A stretch of DNA of 64,000 nt from ZLKRG44 sp964555705. Its GTDB lineage: Bacteria; Planctomycetota; Phycisphaerae; Phycisphaerales; SM1A02. The stretch lies in contig CAZKTN010000001.1 of NCBI GenBank assembly GCA_964555705.1, positions 1-64,000 on the forward strand. The letters run 5' to 3'. This document shows, in pieces, positions 10,301 through 20,900 of this stretch. The notes under the pieces are model-generated. The model saw nothing but the letters and a program-made list of their open reading frames with translations. It was not told the DNA's origin and did no database searches. A program made the translations under genes and the position numbers. Position 1 is the first letter of the stretch, and each line of letters starts with the position of its first letter.

Positions 10301-10353
10301 TTGCGTACGGCGCAGAACCTCCCTATCCTCCTCGATTCCCCTTCAGACGAGGA
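10301..10353 (+). promoter_or_regulatory. rpmB promoter and Shine-Dalgarno
   Basis: TTGCGT (10301-10306), 17-bp spacer, TATCCT (10324-10329), followed by GAGGA (10349-10353) 6 nt before ATG 10360. This is one of the few classical leader-bearing promoters here. Confidence 0.6.
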
Positions 10354-10359
10354 ATTCCT

Positions 10360-10638
10360 ATGCCGCGCGTGTGCCACATCACTGGAGCCAAGACCCGTTC
10401 AGGCCACAAGATCACCCGCCGCGGCAAGGCGAAGTACCTGGGCGGCGTCGGCATCAAGACGACCAGCGTCACCAAGCGCACCTTCAAGCCGAACCTCCAG
10501 CGGGTTGATGCGGTCATCGACGGCTCCCCCAAGCGCATTCTTGTTACCGCGCGCGCCATCAAGCGTGGCATGATCCAGAAGCCCACGCGCCGCAAGTATG
10601 TCTATACGCGTGCGCGGAAGGCCGCCGGCGCGGCCTGA
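10360..10638 (+). CDS. rpmB: 50S ribosomal protein L28
   Basis: A 92-aa basic protein of the large ribosomal subunit. The N-terminal RVCHITGAKTRSGHKI and the central TKRTFKPNLQRV block are the L28 signature, followed by a basic C-terminal region. It has an insertion between the N-terminal motif and the TKR block and a Lys/Arg/Ala-rich tail. It is a stand-alone gene with its own promoter; the usual partner rpmG is not adjacent. Confidence 0.93.
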   Translation: MPRVCHITGAKTRSGHKITRRGKAKYLGGVGIKTTSVTKRTFKPNLQRVDAVIDGSPKRILVTARAIKRGMIQKPTRRKYVYTRARKAAGAA

Positions 10639-10673
10639 GGGCCTCGCCCCAAGCCCGACTCCGAGATCATCTG

Positions 10674-10697
10674 CCCCTGACACTGTCAAGGGGTTTG
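10674..10697 (+). terminator. Weak hairpin after rpmB
   Basis: CCCCTGAC (10674-10681) pairs with GTCAAGGGG (10684-10692) with one bulged A, and a short TTT follows. This is a possible weak terminator between rpmB and the downstream promoter. Confidence 0.35.
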
Positions 10698-10721
10698 GCG
10701 TTCAATCTGATCAAAAATCGG

Positions 10722-10749
10722 TTGACGGAATTGAACCTCGGTCTATAGT
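10722..10749 (+). promoter_or_regulatory. Strong sigma70-type promoter upstream of the dnaG leader
   Basis: TTGACG (10722-10727), 16-bp spacer, TATAGT (10744-10749) is the closest match to the consensus promoter in the window. It predicts a start near 10756, about 500 nt before dnaG. Confidence 0.7.
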
Positions 10750-10755
10750 TCCCGT

Positions 10756-11096
10756 GATCGCAGGGCACCTACCCCGGCACGTCCTCACTCAAGCGCCATG
10801 GCTGGCGAAGCAGGACTCGGGTCACCCATAGGGCTTTCCCAGCGAGATTGCCGGCATGCCGGTGACATACGACTGTTCCTCCGCCGCACTCGCGGCGTGG
10901 ACCGTGCGGCACGCGACCCCTCATGGAATCTGCGAACCAGATTTCCATCTCCGGGACCAAGGCTCGACGATGCGTCGAGTTTCTGGAGTGATTTGAGGCT
11001 GGTCGAGCCACGGACCCAAGAGACAGTCGAGTTGTGAGGGGTTGCGGTTCCCGAGGCGTATGCCGTCCCGTTCACGGACGGCGGTTGGGCTTTTGG
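10756..11096 (+). ncRNA. Candidate structured RNA (about 340 nt) or long dnaG leader
   Basis: This stretch has no convincing reading frame but begins just after a strong promoter and ends at a terminator-like hairpin. It contains a series of short perfect stems: GTCCT 10781 / AGGAC 10812 enclosing CGCCA 10794 / TGGCG 10803; the palindrome CCGGCATGCCGG at 10851; CGCCGC 10882 / GCGGCG 10892; CGTG 10903 / CACG 10910; TGGAATCT 10924 / AGATTTCCA 10939 with one bulge; CTCGAC 10963 / GTCGAG 10974; GGCT 10997 / AGCC 11006. I looked for hallmarks of RNase P RNA, tmRNA, SRP RNA and common riboswitches and found none. It may be an independent small RNA or a regulatory leader for dnaG-rpoD. Confidence 0.5.
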
Positions 11097-11100
11097 ATTT
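11062..11100 (+). terminator. Terminator-like hairpin at the end of the structured region
   Basis: GCCGTCC (11062-11068) pairs perfectly with GGACGGC (11076-11082) around a 7-nt loop, with a T-run at 11091-11094. It could end a free RNA or act as an attenuator before dnaG. Confidence 0.5.
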
Positions 11101-11112
11101 GCCCCCGGTGCC

Positions 11113-11204
11113 TGTTGCGTATGTGTTCCTTATGGGCCTGTGCCCAGTGTGTTGCGTGTTCGTGCTCTCGTGCGTTCGTCAGTCCTGTGCGTGTTGCGTT
11201 GCGT
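11113..11204 (+). repeat. Three TGTTGCGT motifs in a GT-rich, A-poor stretch upstream of dnaG
   Basis: TGTTGCGT occurs at 11113-11120, 11150-11157 and 11192-11199, with a further TTGCGT overlapping at 11199-11204. The stretch is visibly rich in T and G and differs from neighbouring sequence. An inverted repeat TGGGC/GCCCA lies between the first two copies. Together with the structured region before it, this accounts for the gene-free segment up to 11254. Confidence 0.5.
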
Positions 11205-11254
11205 GTCCCCGACATTCCGTCTGCCAGTTCACCAATCCGAGTCCTGCGCCAATC

Positions 11255-13270
11255 GTGAATTCCCCTGCCGGCCCATCTGATCGAGACCGCGTCCTTGACG
11301 CGACGGACATCGTCGCGCTCATCGGGGAGTCGGTGCAGCTCCGCCCGAAGGGGCGCGAGCATGCGGGTCTCTGCCCGTTCCACAATGACCGCACCCCGTC
11401 GCTGGCGGTGGTGTCGCACAAGGGATCGGGCTTCTACAAGTGCTTCTCGTGCGGCGCGGCGGGTAACGCGATCGACTTCATGATCAACTACCACCGGATG
11501 GACTTCCCGGAGGCGCTGCGGCATCTCGCGCAGCGCGCCGGCATCGAGCTCCATTCGAGCCCGCGCCCCTCGTCAGGCGGCGGGGAGCGCCCCGATTCGC
11601 CGTCATCGCTGCGGCGCGCCAACGAGGCAGCGCAGCGCTTCTTCCGCAGGTCGCTGGAGACTGACGTCGGCGCAGCAGCGCGCGCGATCGTGGCTGGCCG
11701 GGGCATCTCGCCCGAGATGGCCGAGCGGTTCGGGCTGGGTGTCGCGCCTGCTGGCGGCGATGCGCTGGTGCAGTACGTGGACAGGCTCGCTCGGCACTCG
11801 GCGCAGTCGCGCGGGCGGGCCGATGCCGGCGACGACCACCAGCTCGACGAGTCGACGGTGCGCGGCGCCTTCGAGGCCGCGGGTCTCGTGCGCCACCGCG
11901 GCGGGCATCTCGCGGACGGGTTCCGCAACCGGATCACCTTCCCGATCTGCGACGAGCTTGGACGCGTGATCGCCTTCGGCGCACGCAAGGTCGACCCTGA
12001 CGACGAGCCCAAGTACCTCAACAGCCCCGAGAGCGCGATCTTCCACAAGTCGCGCGCGCTGTACGCGATCCACCTGGCCAAGCGCGCCATCGTCGACAGC
12101 CGGACGGCCATCATCGTCGAGGGGTACACCGACGTGATCGCGTGCCATGCGGCAGGCATCACGAATGCGGTGGCCACGCTGGGCACGTCGCTGACGCGCG
12201 ACCACGCGCGCGTGCTCCAGCGCCTGTGCGACACCGTGGTGCTGCTCTTCGACGGCGACGAGGCCGGACAGCGCGCCGCCGACCGTGCGCTTGAGGTGTT
12301 CTTCTCGGCGACGATCGATGTGCGCATCTGCACGCTGCCGGATGCGCTCGACCCCGACGACCTGCTGCGGCAGCCTGGCGGCATCGAGCGCTTCCGCGCT
12401 GCTGTGGACAGCTCCGTGGATGCGCTCGCGCATCTCGTGTCCCGGTTCTCGGCGGCGCTCGCCGAGCGCGAAGGAGTGACCCCGCGGCAGCGTGCGATCG
12501 AGGCGATGCTTCAGCGGCTTGCGGCGATGGGGCTCGTGGAGCTGCCTCCGCTGCGCCGCCGGCTTGTGCTTGAGGCGATCGCTCGCGCCGCCGGGCTTCC
12601 CCTTGCGGAGATCGAGCGTGCGGTGCCGACGGTGCGTGCACGCCGCGACGATGAAGGTGATGCGCGAGGTGCCGCGGGAGGCGCCGGAGCTGACGCCGCG
12701 CGCACGAGCGTGCCCGGACGCGACTCCCCCGACACTGACGACGTGAGGCATGATGGTGCGCGCTCGCCCGCGCGGCCTGACACCCCCCTGCCTCGTGCTC
12801 TCGTCGAGGCCGAGAGCACGCTTGTCGGCCTGCTGCTGGCGTGGCCCGAGTGCGCTCGCGTGCAGGTGGTCTCGGCAGAGGGCGATGCGCTCCCCGTGAC
12901 CGAGCTGTTTGGGCCCGATGCGATGCAGGACCCTGGGGCGGCCGCCGTATGGAGCGCCATCCATGCGCGCCTTGACGAGGGCGGCCCCCTGTCGATCGCG
13001 GAGGCGATCGCACTGTGCCGCGATGCGCCCTCGAAGAGGGCCGCGACCGAGCTCGTGACGCGTGGCCAGTCGCGGTGCCCGCACGCGGCTGATGCCCCAG
13101 CGCGCGTCGCCGACGCTGCACGCGACCTCGACCGCATCCGAATGCGCGCGTCAGAGCCCGCCGGTGCCCCGGCCACGACGCCGGAGCAGCTTGCCGCGCG
13201 TCTGCAGTCCATACGCCAGGGCGGTCCGCGCACTGGCCTCATCCGCCGTACGGCAAGGAGCGGTGCGTGA
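11255..13270 (+). CDS. dnaG: DNA primase
   Basis: It synthesises RNA primers at the replication fork. The 671-aa protein starts with the CHC2 zinc-binding domain (CPFH ... CFSC, about residues 40-70). The catalytic core follows, with EGYTDV and LLFDGDEAG of the TOPRIM fold (about 285-370), and then a DnaB-interacting C-terminal region after a Gly/Ala-rich linker near residue 470. The open frame extends upstream to 11042, but that part is Cys-rich, non-conserved and overlaps the hairpins, so GTG 11255 is preferred; a clear Shine-Dalgarno is lacking. It is followed by rpoD after 82 bp, as in the macromolecular synthesis operon, here without rpsU. Confidence 0.93.
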   Translation: MNSPAGPSDRDRVLDATDIVALIGESVQLRPKGREHAGLCPFHNDRTPSLAVVSHKGSGFYKCFSCGAAGNAIDFMINYHRMDFPEALRHLAQRAGIELHSSPRPSSGGGERPDSPSSLRRANEAAQRFFRRSLETDVGAAARAIVAGRGISPEMAERFGLGVAPAGGDALVQYVDRLARHSAQSRGRADAGDDHQLDESTVRGAFEAAGLVRHRGGHLADGFRNRITFPICDELGRVIAFGARKVDPDDEPKYLNSPESAIFHKSRALYAIHLAKRAIVDSRTAIIVEGYTDVIACHAAGITNAVATLGTSLTRDHARVLQRLCDTVVLLFDGDEAGQRAADRALEVFFSATIDVRICTLPDALDPDDLLRQPGGIERFRAAVDSSVDALAHLVSRFSAALAEREGVTPRQRAIEAMLQRLAAMGLVELPPLRRRLVLEAIARAAGLPLAEIERAVPTVRARRDDEGDARGAAGGAGADAARTSVPGRDSPDTDDVRHDGARSPARPDTPLPRALVEAESTLVGLLLAWPECARVQVVSAEGDALPVTELFGPDAMQDPGAAAVWSAIHARLDEGGPLSIAEAIALCRDAPSKRAATELVTRGQSRCPHAADAPARVADAARDLDRIRMRASEPAGAPATTPEQLAARLQSIRQGGPRTGLIRRTARSGA

Positions 13271-13295
13271 TGCGTTCGCCGACCTGCCACACCGT

Positions 13296-13344
13296 CATGT
13301 CCACATGTTTCGCAACAGCAGCCGGACTTGCGCCGGCAAAGGAG
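13296..13344 (+). promoter_or_regulatory. Dyad, hairpin and ribosome binding site before rpoD
   Basis: A perfect dyad CATGT-CC-ACATG (13296-13307) is followed by the hairpin GCCGG (13321-13325) / CCGGC (13333-13337) ending 3 nt before GGAG (13341-13344). GGAG sits 8 nt before GTG 13353 and sets the start. The hairpin could influence rpoD translation. Confidence 0.45.
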
Positions 13345-13352
13345 CCTCACCA

Positions 13353-15335
<1,983 letters not shown>

Positions 15336-15338
<3 letters not shown>

Positions 15339-15403
15339 GCGCCAGCGCGCCGTCAGCGTCAGAAGGACCTGAGTGTCAGCAGGACGTGAGCGTCAGCAGG
15401 CGT
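15336..15403 (+). repeat. Four-copy 17-bp tandem repeat between rpoD and the aldehyde dehydrogenase
   Basis: Units lie at 15336-15352, 15353-15369, 15370-15386 and 15387-15403. The last two differ at only a few positions (consensus about TGAGCGTCAGCAGGACG), and the first two are more degraded. The rpoD stop (15336-15338) is in the first unit and the stop of the convergent dehydrogenase (15393-15395) is in the last. Confidence 0.7.
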
Positions 15404-16772
15404 CGCAGCGGTACGTCCAGCTGACGTACTCCTCGACGCCCCACCTGCCGCCCTCGCGGCCGAAGCCGCTCCATCCGCAGCCGCCGAAGGGCGCGTAGGC
15501 GTCACTGATCACGCCCACGTTGCCGCCGACGATGCCGCAGCGCAGCTCGGCACCGACGCGCTCGAGCGTGCCGGCGTCGCGCGTCATCACGTAGGCGGCG
15601 AGGCCCCACGGCGACGAGTTGGCGAGCGCAATGGCATCCTCCGTGGATTGCACGCGGGCGATCGGCGCCAGCGGGCCGAAGGTCTCCTCGCGGAACGCGA
15701 GGCAGTCGTGGCGCACGCCTGCGATGACGGTGGGCGCAACGAAGCGGTCGAGGCAACCCTCGACCCGCACGCGTCCGCCTCCGCACAGCACGGCGCCGCC
15801 GCCTGCAACCGCATCGGCGATGTGGCGCTCGACCTTGTCGACGGCGGCATCGTCGATGAGCGGCCCGACCTTGGTGGCTGGATCGCTGCCTTTGCCGACC
15901 GCAAGCGTTGATGCCGCGGCGGCGAGCCGCTCCGCGAACGCGTCGTAAACGCTCGCGTGCACGATGAACCTGTTTGGGCACACGCACGTCTGGCCTGCGA
16001 CACGGAACTTGCCGGCCATCGCTGCGGAGACCGCGGCATCGACGTCCGCGTCGCCGAGCACGATGAACGGCGCATGGCCGCCGAGCTCGAGGCTCAGCCG
16101 CACGATGTGCTGCGCGGCCGCATGCATCAGGATCCGCCCTGTCTCCGTGCTGCCGGTGAACGACAGCTTGCGCATGCGGCCATCGGAGAACCACGCACCG
16201 GAGATTGCCGCCGCATCGCCGGTGACGATGTTCACGCATCCGCTCGGCAGCCCTGCCTGCGCAAGCAGCTCGGCGAAGGCGATGGCGGACAGCGGCGTGA
16301 GCTCCGATGGCTTGGCGACCTGCGTGCACCCTGCAGCGAGCGCGGGAGCCGTCTTGCGTGCGATCATCGCCAGCGGGAAGTTCCACGGCGTGATGGCGCC
16401 GACCACGCCAACCGGGTCGGGGATCGCACGCAGCCGCCGGTCGGGGCGGCGTGCGCGGATCGTCTCAGGATGCAGACGCTCGGCCTCCTCAGCGGCGGAC
16501 GCGAGGTAGTCGGCGCTGTAGTCGACCTCGCCGCGGGACTCCTCGAGCGGCTTCCCGTTCTCCGACGTGATGATCGCGGCCAGCCGATCCCTCGACTTGC
16601 GCATCAGCGACTCTGCGCTGCGGAGCACGGCCGCGCGCTCCTCTGGCGCATGCGCACGCCACATCGGCAGCGCAGCGGCCGCACGGCCAAGCGCCTCGAT
16701 GGCCTCGCGCGCGCCCCCCGCCGGAACGCTGCCGATCACCTGTCCAGTCGCGGGATCGCGGACATCAATCAT
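15393..16772 (-). CDS. NAD(P)-dependent aldehyde dehydrogenase (succinate-semialdehyde dehydrogenase-like)
   Basis: A 459-aa ALDH-superfamily enzyme oxidising an aldehyde to the acid. It shows the ITPWNFPLAM block, the cofactor-loop FTGSTETG, the general-base glutamate in LELGGHAPF and the nucleophilic cysteine in GQTCVCPNR, all in the expected order. The GabD/SSADH subgroup fits best, but the substrate cannot be fixed. ATG 16772 lies 7 bp after a TAGCCT box on the same strand. Its 3' end converges on rpoD through the 17-bp repeat. Confidence 0.88.
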   Translation of the reverse strand: MIDVRDPATGQVIGSVPAGGAREAIEALGRAAAALPMWRAHAPEERAAVLRSAESLMRKSRDRLAAIITSENGKPLEESRGEVDYSADYLASAAEEAERLHPETIRARRPDRRLRAIPDPVGVVGAITPWNFPLAMIARKTAPALAAGCTQVAKPSELTPLSAIAFAELLAQAGLPSGCVNIVTGDAAAISGAWFSDGRMRKLSFTGSTETGRILMHAAAQHIVRLSLELGGHAPFIVLGDADVDAAVSAAMAGKFRVAGQTCVCPNRFIVHASVYDAFAERLAAAASTLAVGKGSDPATKVGPLIDDAAVDKVERHIADAVAGGGAVLCGGGRVRVEGCLDRFVAPTVIAGVRHDCLAFREETFGPLAPIARVQSTEDAIALANSSPWGLAAYVMTRDAGTLERVGAELRCGIVGGNVGVISDAYAPFGGCGWSGFGREGGRWGVEEYVSWTYRCDAC

Positions 16773-16818
16773 GCGCCGCAGGCTACGCGGCTGGTTCGGC
16801 TGCCGATGCGGAGGGTCC

Positions 16819-16824
16819 TATCAT
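16819..16824 (+). promoter_or_regulatory. -10 box TATCAT 6 bp before ATG 16831
   Basis: A five-of-six match to TATAAT placed so that initiation would fall at the start codon of the WXG100-like gene. A weak TTCGGC lies 18 bp upstream. Confidence 0.45.
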
Positions 16825-16830
16825 CGGGAC

Positions 16831-17103
16831 ATGGCAAAGGCCGTCGTCGACCCAGCGGAGCTCAGGCGGTTTGCGCAGGACCTTCGGAAGCTCAACGCCG
16901 ACCTCCAGGCCGGGCTCGCGACCGTGTCCGTGCGGCTCAATGGGCTCTCGCAGACGTGGCGCGACCAGGAGCAGGCCAAGTTCGTGGAGGAGTTCGAGCA
17001 GACCGTCAAGGTGCTGCAGCGGTTCATCAAGGCAAGCGAGTCGCATGTGCCGTTCCTGCTGCGCAAGGCGGACCGCATCGACGAGTACCTCAACCAGAAG
17101 TGA
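16831..17103 (+). CDS. WXG100-like (ESAT-6 family) protein
   Basis: A 90-aa, entirely helical protein. A Trp-turn, QTWRDQEQAKF (about residues 45-55), separates two amphipathic helices; this is the helical-hairpin layout of WXG100 proteins with W-R-D in place of W-x-G, and the C-terminus ends DEYLNQK. WXG100 proteins are the substrates or structural partners of type VII secretion systems. The first gene of a five-kilobase same-strand cluster ending in an FtsK/EssC-like ATPase, it is a natural candidate substrate. Assignment rests on size, fold pattern and context. Confidence 0.65.
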   Translation: MAKAVVDPAELRRFAQDLRKLNADLQAGLATVSVRLNGLSQTWRDQEQAKFVEEFEQTVKVLQRFIKASESHVPFLLRKADRIDEYLNQK

Positions 17104-17113
17104 CCTCCGCTCC

Positions 17114-17707
17114 GTGGACCAGAAGGCCAACGTCCGCGACATCGACAGCCTGATGCGCGCAAAGTCAGTCTTCGCGAAGGCGAGGGCCGAGCTGCTGCAG
17201 GCGATGTCGGAGGCCGTGTCGCACGCCGAGTCGATTGACGCATGGGTGGAGCGCGACGGGCCCCTGCGGTGGGAGTCCGAGCGTCGGCGCGCGGCAGAGG
17301 CTCTCGCTGCCGCGAAGAGTGCGCTGTACCGCAAGGAGATGACCCCGGCGATCGATGGCGGGAAGGTGTCGGTCGTCGACGAGCGCAAGGCGCTGCAGCG
17401 CGCCAAGGCGAAGCTCGACAGGATCGAGGAGGTGCTGCGTCGGCTCCGCGCCATGAGGGCCGAGGTGACCCGCGAGATCGGGCTCCTGAAGGCGGGGCTG
17501 GGGCCGCTAGGGGCATGGATCGACAACGATGCCGTCGAGGCGCAGGCCACGATCACGCGCATGGCCGAGGCGCTCGCGCGCTATCGGGGCGACGAGGTTG
17601 ACATCGAGACGGCAGCGCGCGCCAGAGGCGACGCGCCCCGCGATCGGGGCGATGCGGCTTCCGGGCGCAACGACCAGGCCCCCGCTCCCGGGGAAGGCGG
17701 CGCATGA
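17114..17707 (+). CDS. Coiled-coil protein of the T7SS-like locus
   Basis: A 197-aa, mostly charged helical protein with long heptad-rich stretches (roughly residues 5-150) and a low-complexity Asp/Arg/Gly-rich tail. GTG 17114 is chosen because it lies 10 bp after the WXG100-like gene and the upstream part of the frame is in that gene. It has no signal peptide or transmembrane segment. The next gene starts within its stop region (ATGA overlap). No family is recognised; a chaperone, scaffold or secreted partner in the locus is possible. Confidence 0.55.
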   Translation: MDQKANVRDIDSLMRAKSVFAKARAELLQAMSEAVSHAESIDAWVERDGPLRWESERRRAAEALAAAKSALYRKEMTPAIDGGKVSVVDERKALQRAKAKLDRIEEVLRRLRAMRAEVTREIGLLKAGLGPLGAWIDNDAVEAQATITRMAEALARYRGDEVDIETAARARGDAPRDRGDAASGRNDQAPAPGEGGA

Positions 17708-17922
17708 GCCTTGCGTCGTCGCGCGTGAAGATGCAGGAGTCGCTGCGGGAGCTCCGGCTCACGTGGGGCGATGTGCGCCGCGACTGGAACGACGCGGCGG
17801 CGCACTCGATCGAGCGCGAGCGCATCGAGCCCCTTGAGGACCGCATCCGCGCTGCGCTGCTTGCCATCGAACGGATGGAGCACTTCGCGCACGCCGTGCA
17901 GCGCGAGACCCGCGACCTGTAG
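17704..17922 (+). CDS. Small helical protein with W-N-D turn, possible second WXG100-like partner
   Basis: A 72-aa protein overlapping the previous gene by 4 bp. It predicts as two helices joined near RRDWNDAAAHSIERE (about residues 26-40), echoing the W-R-D turn of the first protein of the locus. That would suit a heterodimer partner in the manner of EsxA/EsxB, though it is shorter than the usual 100 aa. It has no export signal of its own. Identity is inferred from pattern and context. Confidence 0.5.
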   Translation: MSLASSRVKMQESLRELRLTWGDVRRDWNDAAAHSIERERIEPLEDRIRAALLAIERMEHFAHAVQRETRDL

Positions 17923-17949
17923 GGATCTCCCGCCGATGGTCGCGGGTCG

Positions 17950-17955
17950 TACACT
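17950..17955 (+). promoter_or_regulatory. -10-like TACACT 6 bp before GTG 17962
   Basis: TACACT in the 39-bp gap before the ATPase gene would give a leaderless start at GTG 17962, separate from the upstream small genes. Confidence 0.35.
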
Positions 17956-17961
17956 CGACCC

Positions 17962-20900
17962 GTGCATTCCGACGGCTCGATCGCGCCTGATGCGAGCATC
18001 GCCGCAGCGGTTGACAGTGCCTTCGAGGGACTTGTGTCCGCGGCCGCGGCGCTGGAGATGTCGCGCGCCGAGCTCGCGCGGCACGCCACCGAGCTTCCCG
18101 AGCGCGAGAGGGCCCGGCACGCGCACGTCGTGAGGCAGGTCCGCGAGCAGCGCGACCGCACGCTCCGGGAGTCCATCGAGCGGCGCGATGCGCGCATTGG
18201 CGCTGCGCAGGGCCGCCATGCGCGGCACAGCGAGCGCATGCGGGAGCAGCACCGCGAGGCCGTCGGCAAGGTGCATGACCTCGCAGAGAGCCAGCTTGAG
18301 GAGGCGCAGTCGCAGCTCGAGCGCGCACTGTGGATGGCGGAGACGATCTACGACTCGGGCGAGCAGGGCCCGCGGGAGAAGTGCGAGCGCACCAAGGCGT
18401 CGCTCAGTGCGGCGCAGGACGCGATGAGGAGTGCGCTGGCGTCGATGGAGGCACTGGCCCGCAAGTCGGCCCACGGCGCCACCATGCGCGCTGCGGTGCC
18501 GCATCCGCTCGCGCTTCCCTCCGGTGCGGGATGGCCTGACGTGGCGCGGGAGGCTGTCGCTGCAGCACAGCAGGCGCACGCCGAGATGGCCGGCACGAGG
18601 ATGCTTCGGCTTTCGAGACCGCCGGTGCTCGCTGGCCTCTGCGTGGTGGCGCTTGTCGTCGGCGCAGCGCTCGGGCTCGCGGTCGGTGGCGCGCTCGACG
18701 TGACTGTGCCGCTGCCGCTTGTCGATTCGGTGGCCGCCGGGCGTGCCATCGTCGGCGCCGCAGCGCTCGGACTTCTCGTGGCTGGCGCATCGGTGGCGCT
18801 GTGGGCTGGCGCCGCCGCTGCGGTGCGCCGGTGCGCGAGCGCTGCGCATGGTGCGCGCGATGCCCTCGCGGCCTGTGGGGCGGATGCGATCGCCGAGGCC
18901 GAGCGCGTCAGGGCCCAGGAGGAGTGGGCGCGCGAGCAGGAGCGCGACGCATCGGTGGCCGCCGCGAAGGCTCGGTGGAATCCTGTCATCGAGCGCATCA
19001 CGCGGCGGCAGGCCGAGCTGATGCAGCAGTTCGAGGCCAAGTACGGGGGCGTCGCCCGGCAGCTCGATGCGCAGCGCGATGCCGAGGTGCAGGCCGCAGA
19101 GCACGAGTGCGCGGCCGCGCTTGATGGGGCCCGGCGGGCCCACGACGAGGCGTCCGCTGCCGAGATGGCGGCGCATTCAGCCACGATGCAGCGGCTCGCG
19201 CAGGAGCTGTCGGCGATGCGTGGCGCCGCAGCCGCCGAATGGCGCGCTGCGCAGTCGAGGTGGCTCGACGCGGTGCGCGGTTGCCTCGCGCGAAGCGAGG
19301 CTGCACATCCCGCCTGGGACAGCCCCGCATGGCGAGCGGAATCGCTCCGCTCTCGGGCGGACGAGGCTCCAGGAGCCCCGGTGGGCCATGTGCGTGTGCA
19401 TCTTCCCTCGATTCCCGGAGCGGTGCCAACCGAGGCCGACTTCGCGTGGCCCTCTGGCACCCCGATCGACGCCGTGCTGCCGCTGTGCCTTGCGCTCCCA
19501 GAGCGCGGATCGCTCCTGATCGAGTCGGACCTGGCCGGCCGCGCTGCGGGCATTGCCATGCTGCATCAGGTGATGCTGCGCCTGCTCGCCACCCTTCCGC
19601 CGGGCAAGGTGCAGTTCCTGCTGCTCGACCCCGTGGGCATGGGCGAGAGCTTCGCTGGCTTCATGCACCTGGCCGACGAGTCGGATGCGATCATCGGCGG
19701 CCGCATCTGGAGCGAGCCGCGGCACATCGAGCAGCGCCTTGCCGATGTCTCCGAGCACCTCGAGACCGTGATCCAGAAGTACCTGCGCGACGAGTTCCCG
19801 AGCCTCGACGCCTACAACCGCCGTGCGGGCGAGATCGCAGAGCCCTACAGGTTCGTGGTCATGTGCGACTTCCCGACGTCGCTGACCGACGAGGCGGCCC
19901 GACGGCTTTCGGCGATCGCGGCCGGCGGCGCGCGATGCGGCGTGCACACGCTGATCCTGCGCGATGCGCGGCAGCCGGACGTGGCCGGATGCGACCTCGC
20001 CATGGTGAGGCAGCGGTCGCTGTGCATCACGTCGGAGGCTGGAGGATGGGTTGCAAGGACCGATCCCCTGTCGGGACTGCGCGTGGAGCCTGCACGTGCG
20101 CCGGCCGGCACCCAGGCGATCGAGCTCGTGCGCATGTTCGGCAAGCGCGCCGCGGAGTCGACCCGGGTGGAGGTGCCCTTCTCCGCAATCGCGCCGCCGG
20201 ATGGCGCGCTGTGGACCGAGAGCAGCGCGCGCCGCCTCAGCGTGCCGCTCGGACGCGCGGGAGCGACCCGCCTCCAGAGGCTCGTGCTCGGCGAGGGCAC
20301 ACGCCAGCACGTGCTGATCGCGGGACGCACCGGCAGCGGCAAGTCGACGCTCCTTCACGCGCTGATCACCAACCTCGCGCTCCACTACTCGCCGGACGAG
20401 GTGGAGATGTGGCTCATCGACTTCAAGAAGGGCGTCGAGTTCCGCACCTACGCGACGCACAGGCTCCCGCACGCGCGCGTGGTGGCCATCGAGAGCGACC
20501 GCGAGTTCGGCATCTCGGTGCTGCAGGGGCTCGATGCCGAGCTGCGCCGACGAGGCGACCTCTTCCGTGCGGCGGGCGTGCAGGACCTCGCGGGCTACCG
20601 TGCGGCTCGCCCGGCGGACCCGATGCCGCGCGCGCTGCTCATCATCGACGAGTTCCAGGAGCTCTTCATCGAGGACGACCATGTCGCGCAGGAGGCGAGC
20701 GCCCTTCTCGACCGCATCGTGCGCCAGGGACGCGCCTTCGGCATGCATGCGGTGCTGGGCTCGCAGACCCTTGGCGGCGCGTACACGATCGCGCGCACGA
20801 CGATGGGCCAGATGGGCGTGCGGATCGCGCTGCAGTGCAACGAGAGCGACTCGCAGCTCATCCTGTCCGACGACAACCTCGCTGCACGGCTTCTCGCGCG

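Noticed and set aside
10756..11096. Identification as RNase P RNA, tmRNA, SRP RNA or 6S RNA
   Set aside because: I found none of the conserved RNase P (GGAAAGTCC-type) or SRP (GGAAGCAGCC-type) strings, no tRNA-like ends for tmRNA, and no long 6S-type end-to-end helix, so it is left unnamed.
11042..11254. N-terminal extension of dnaG
   Set aside because: Cys/Val-rich, non-conserved sequence overlapping a terminator-like hairpin; DnaG homology begins about 10 residues after GTG 11255.
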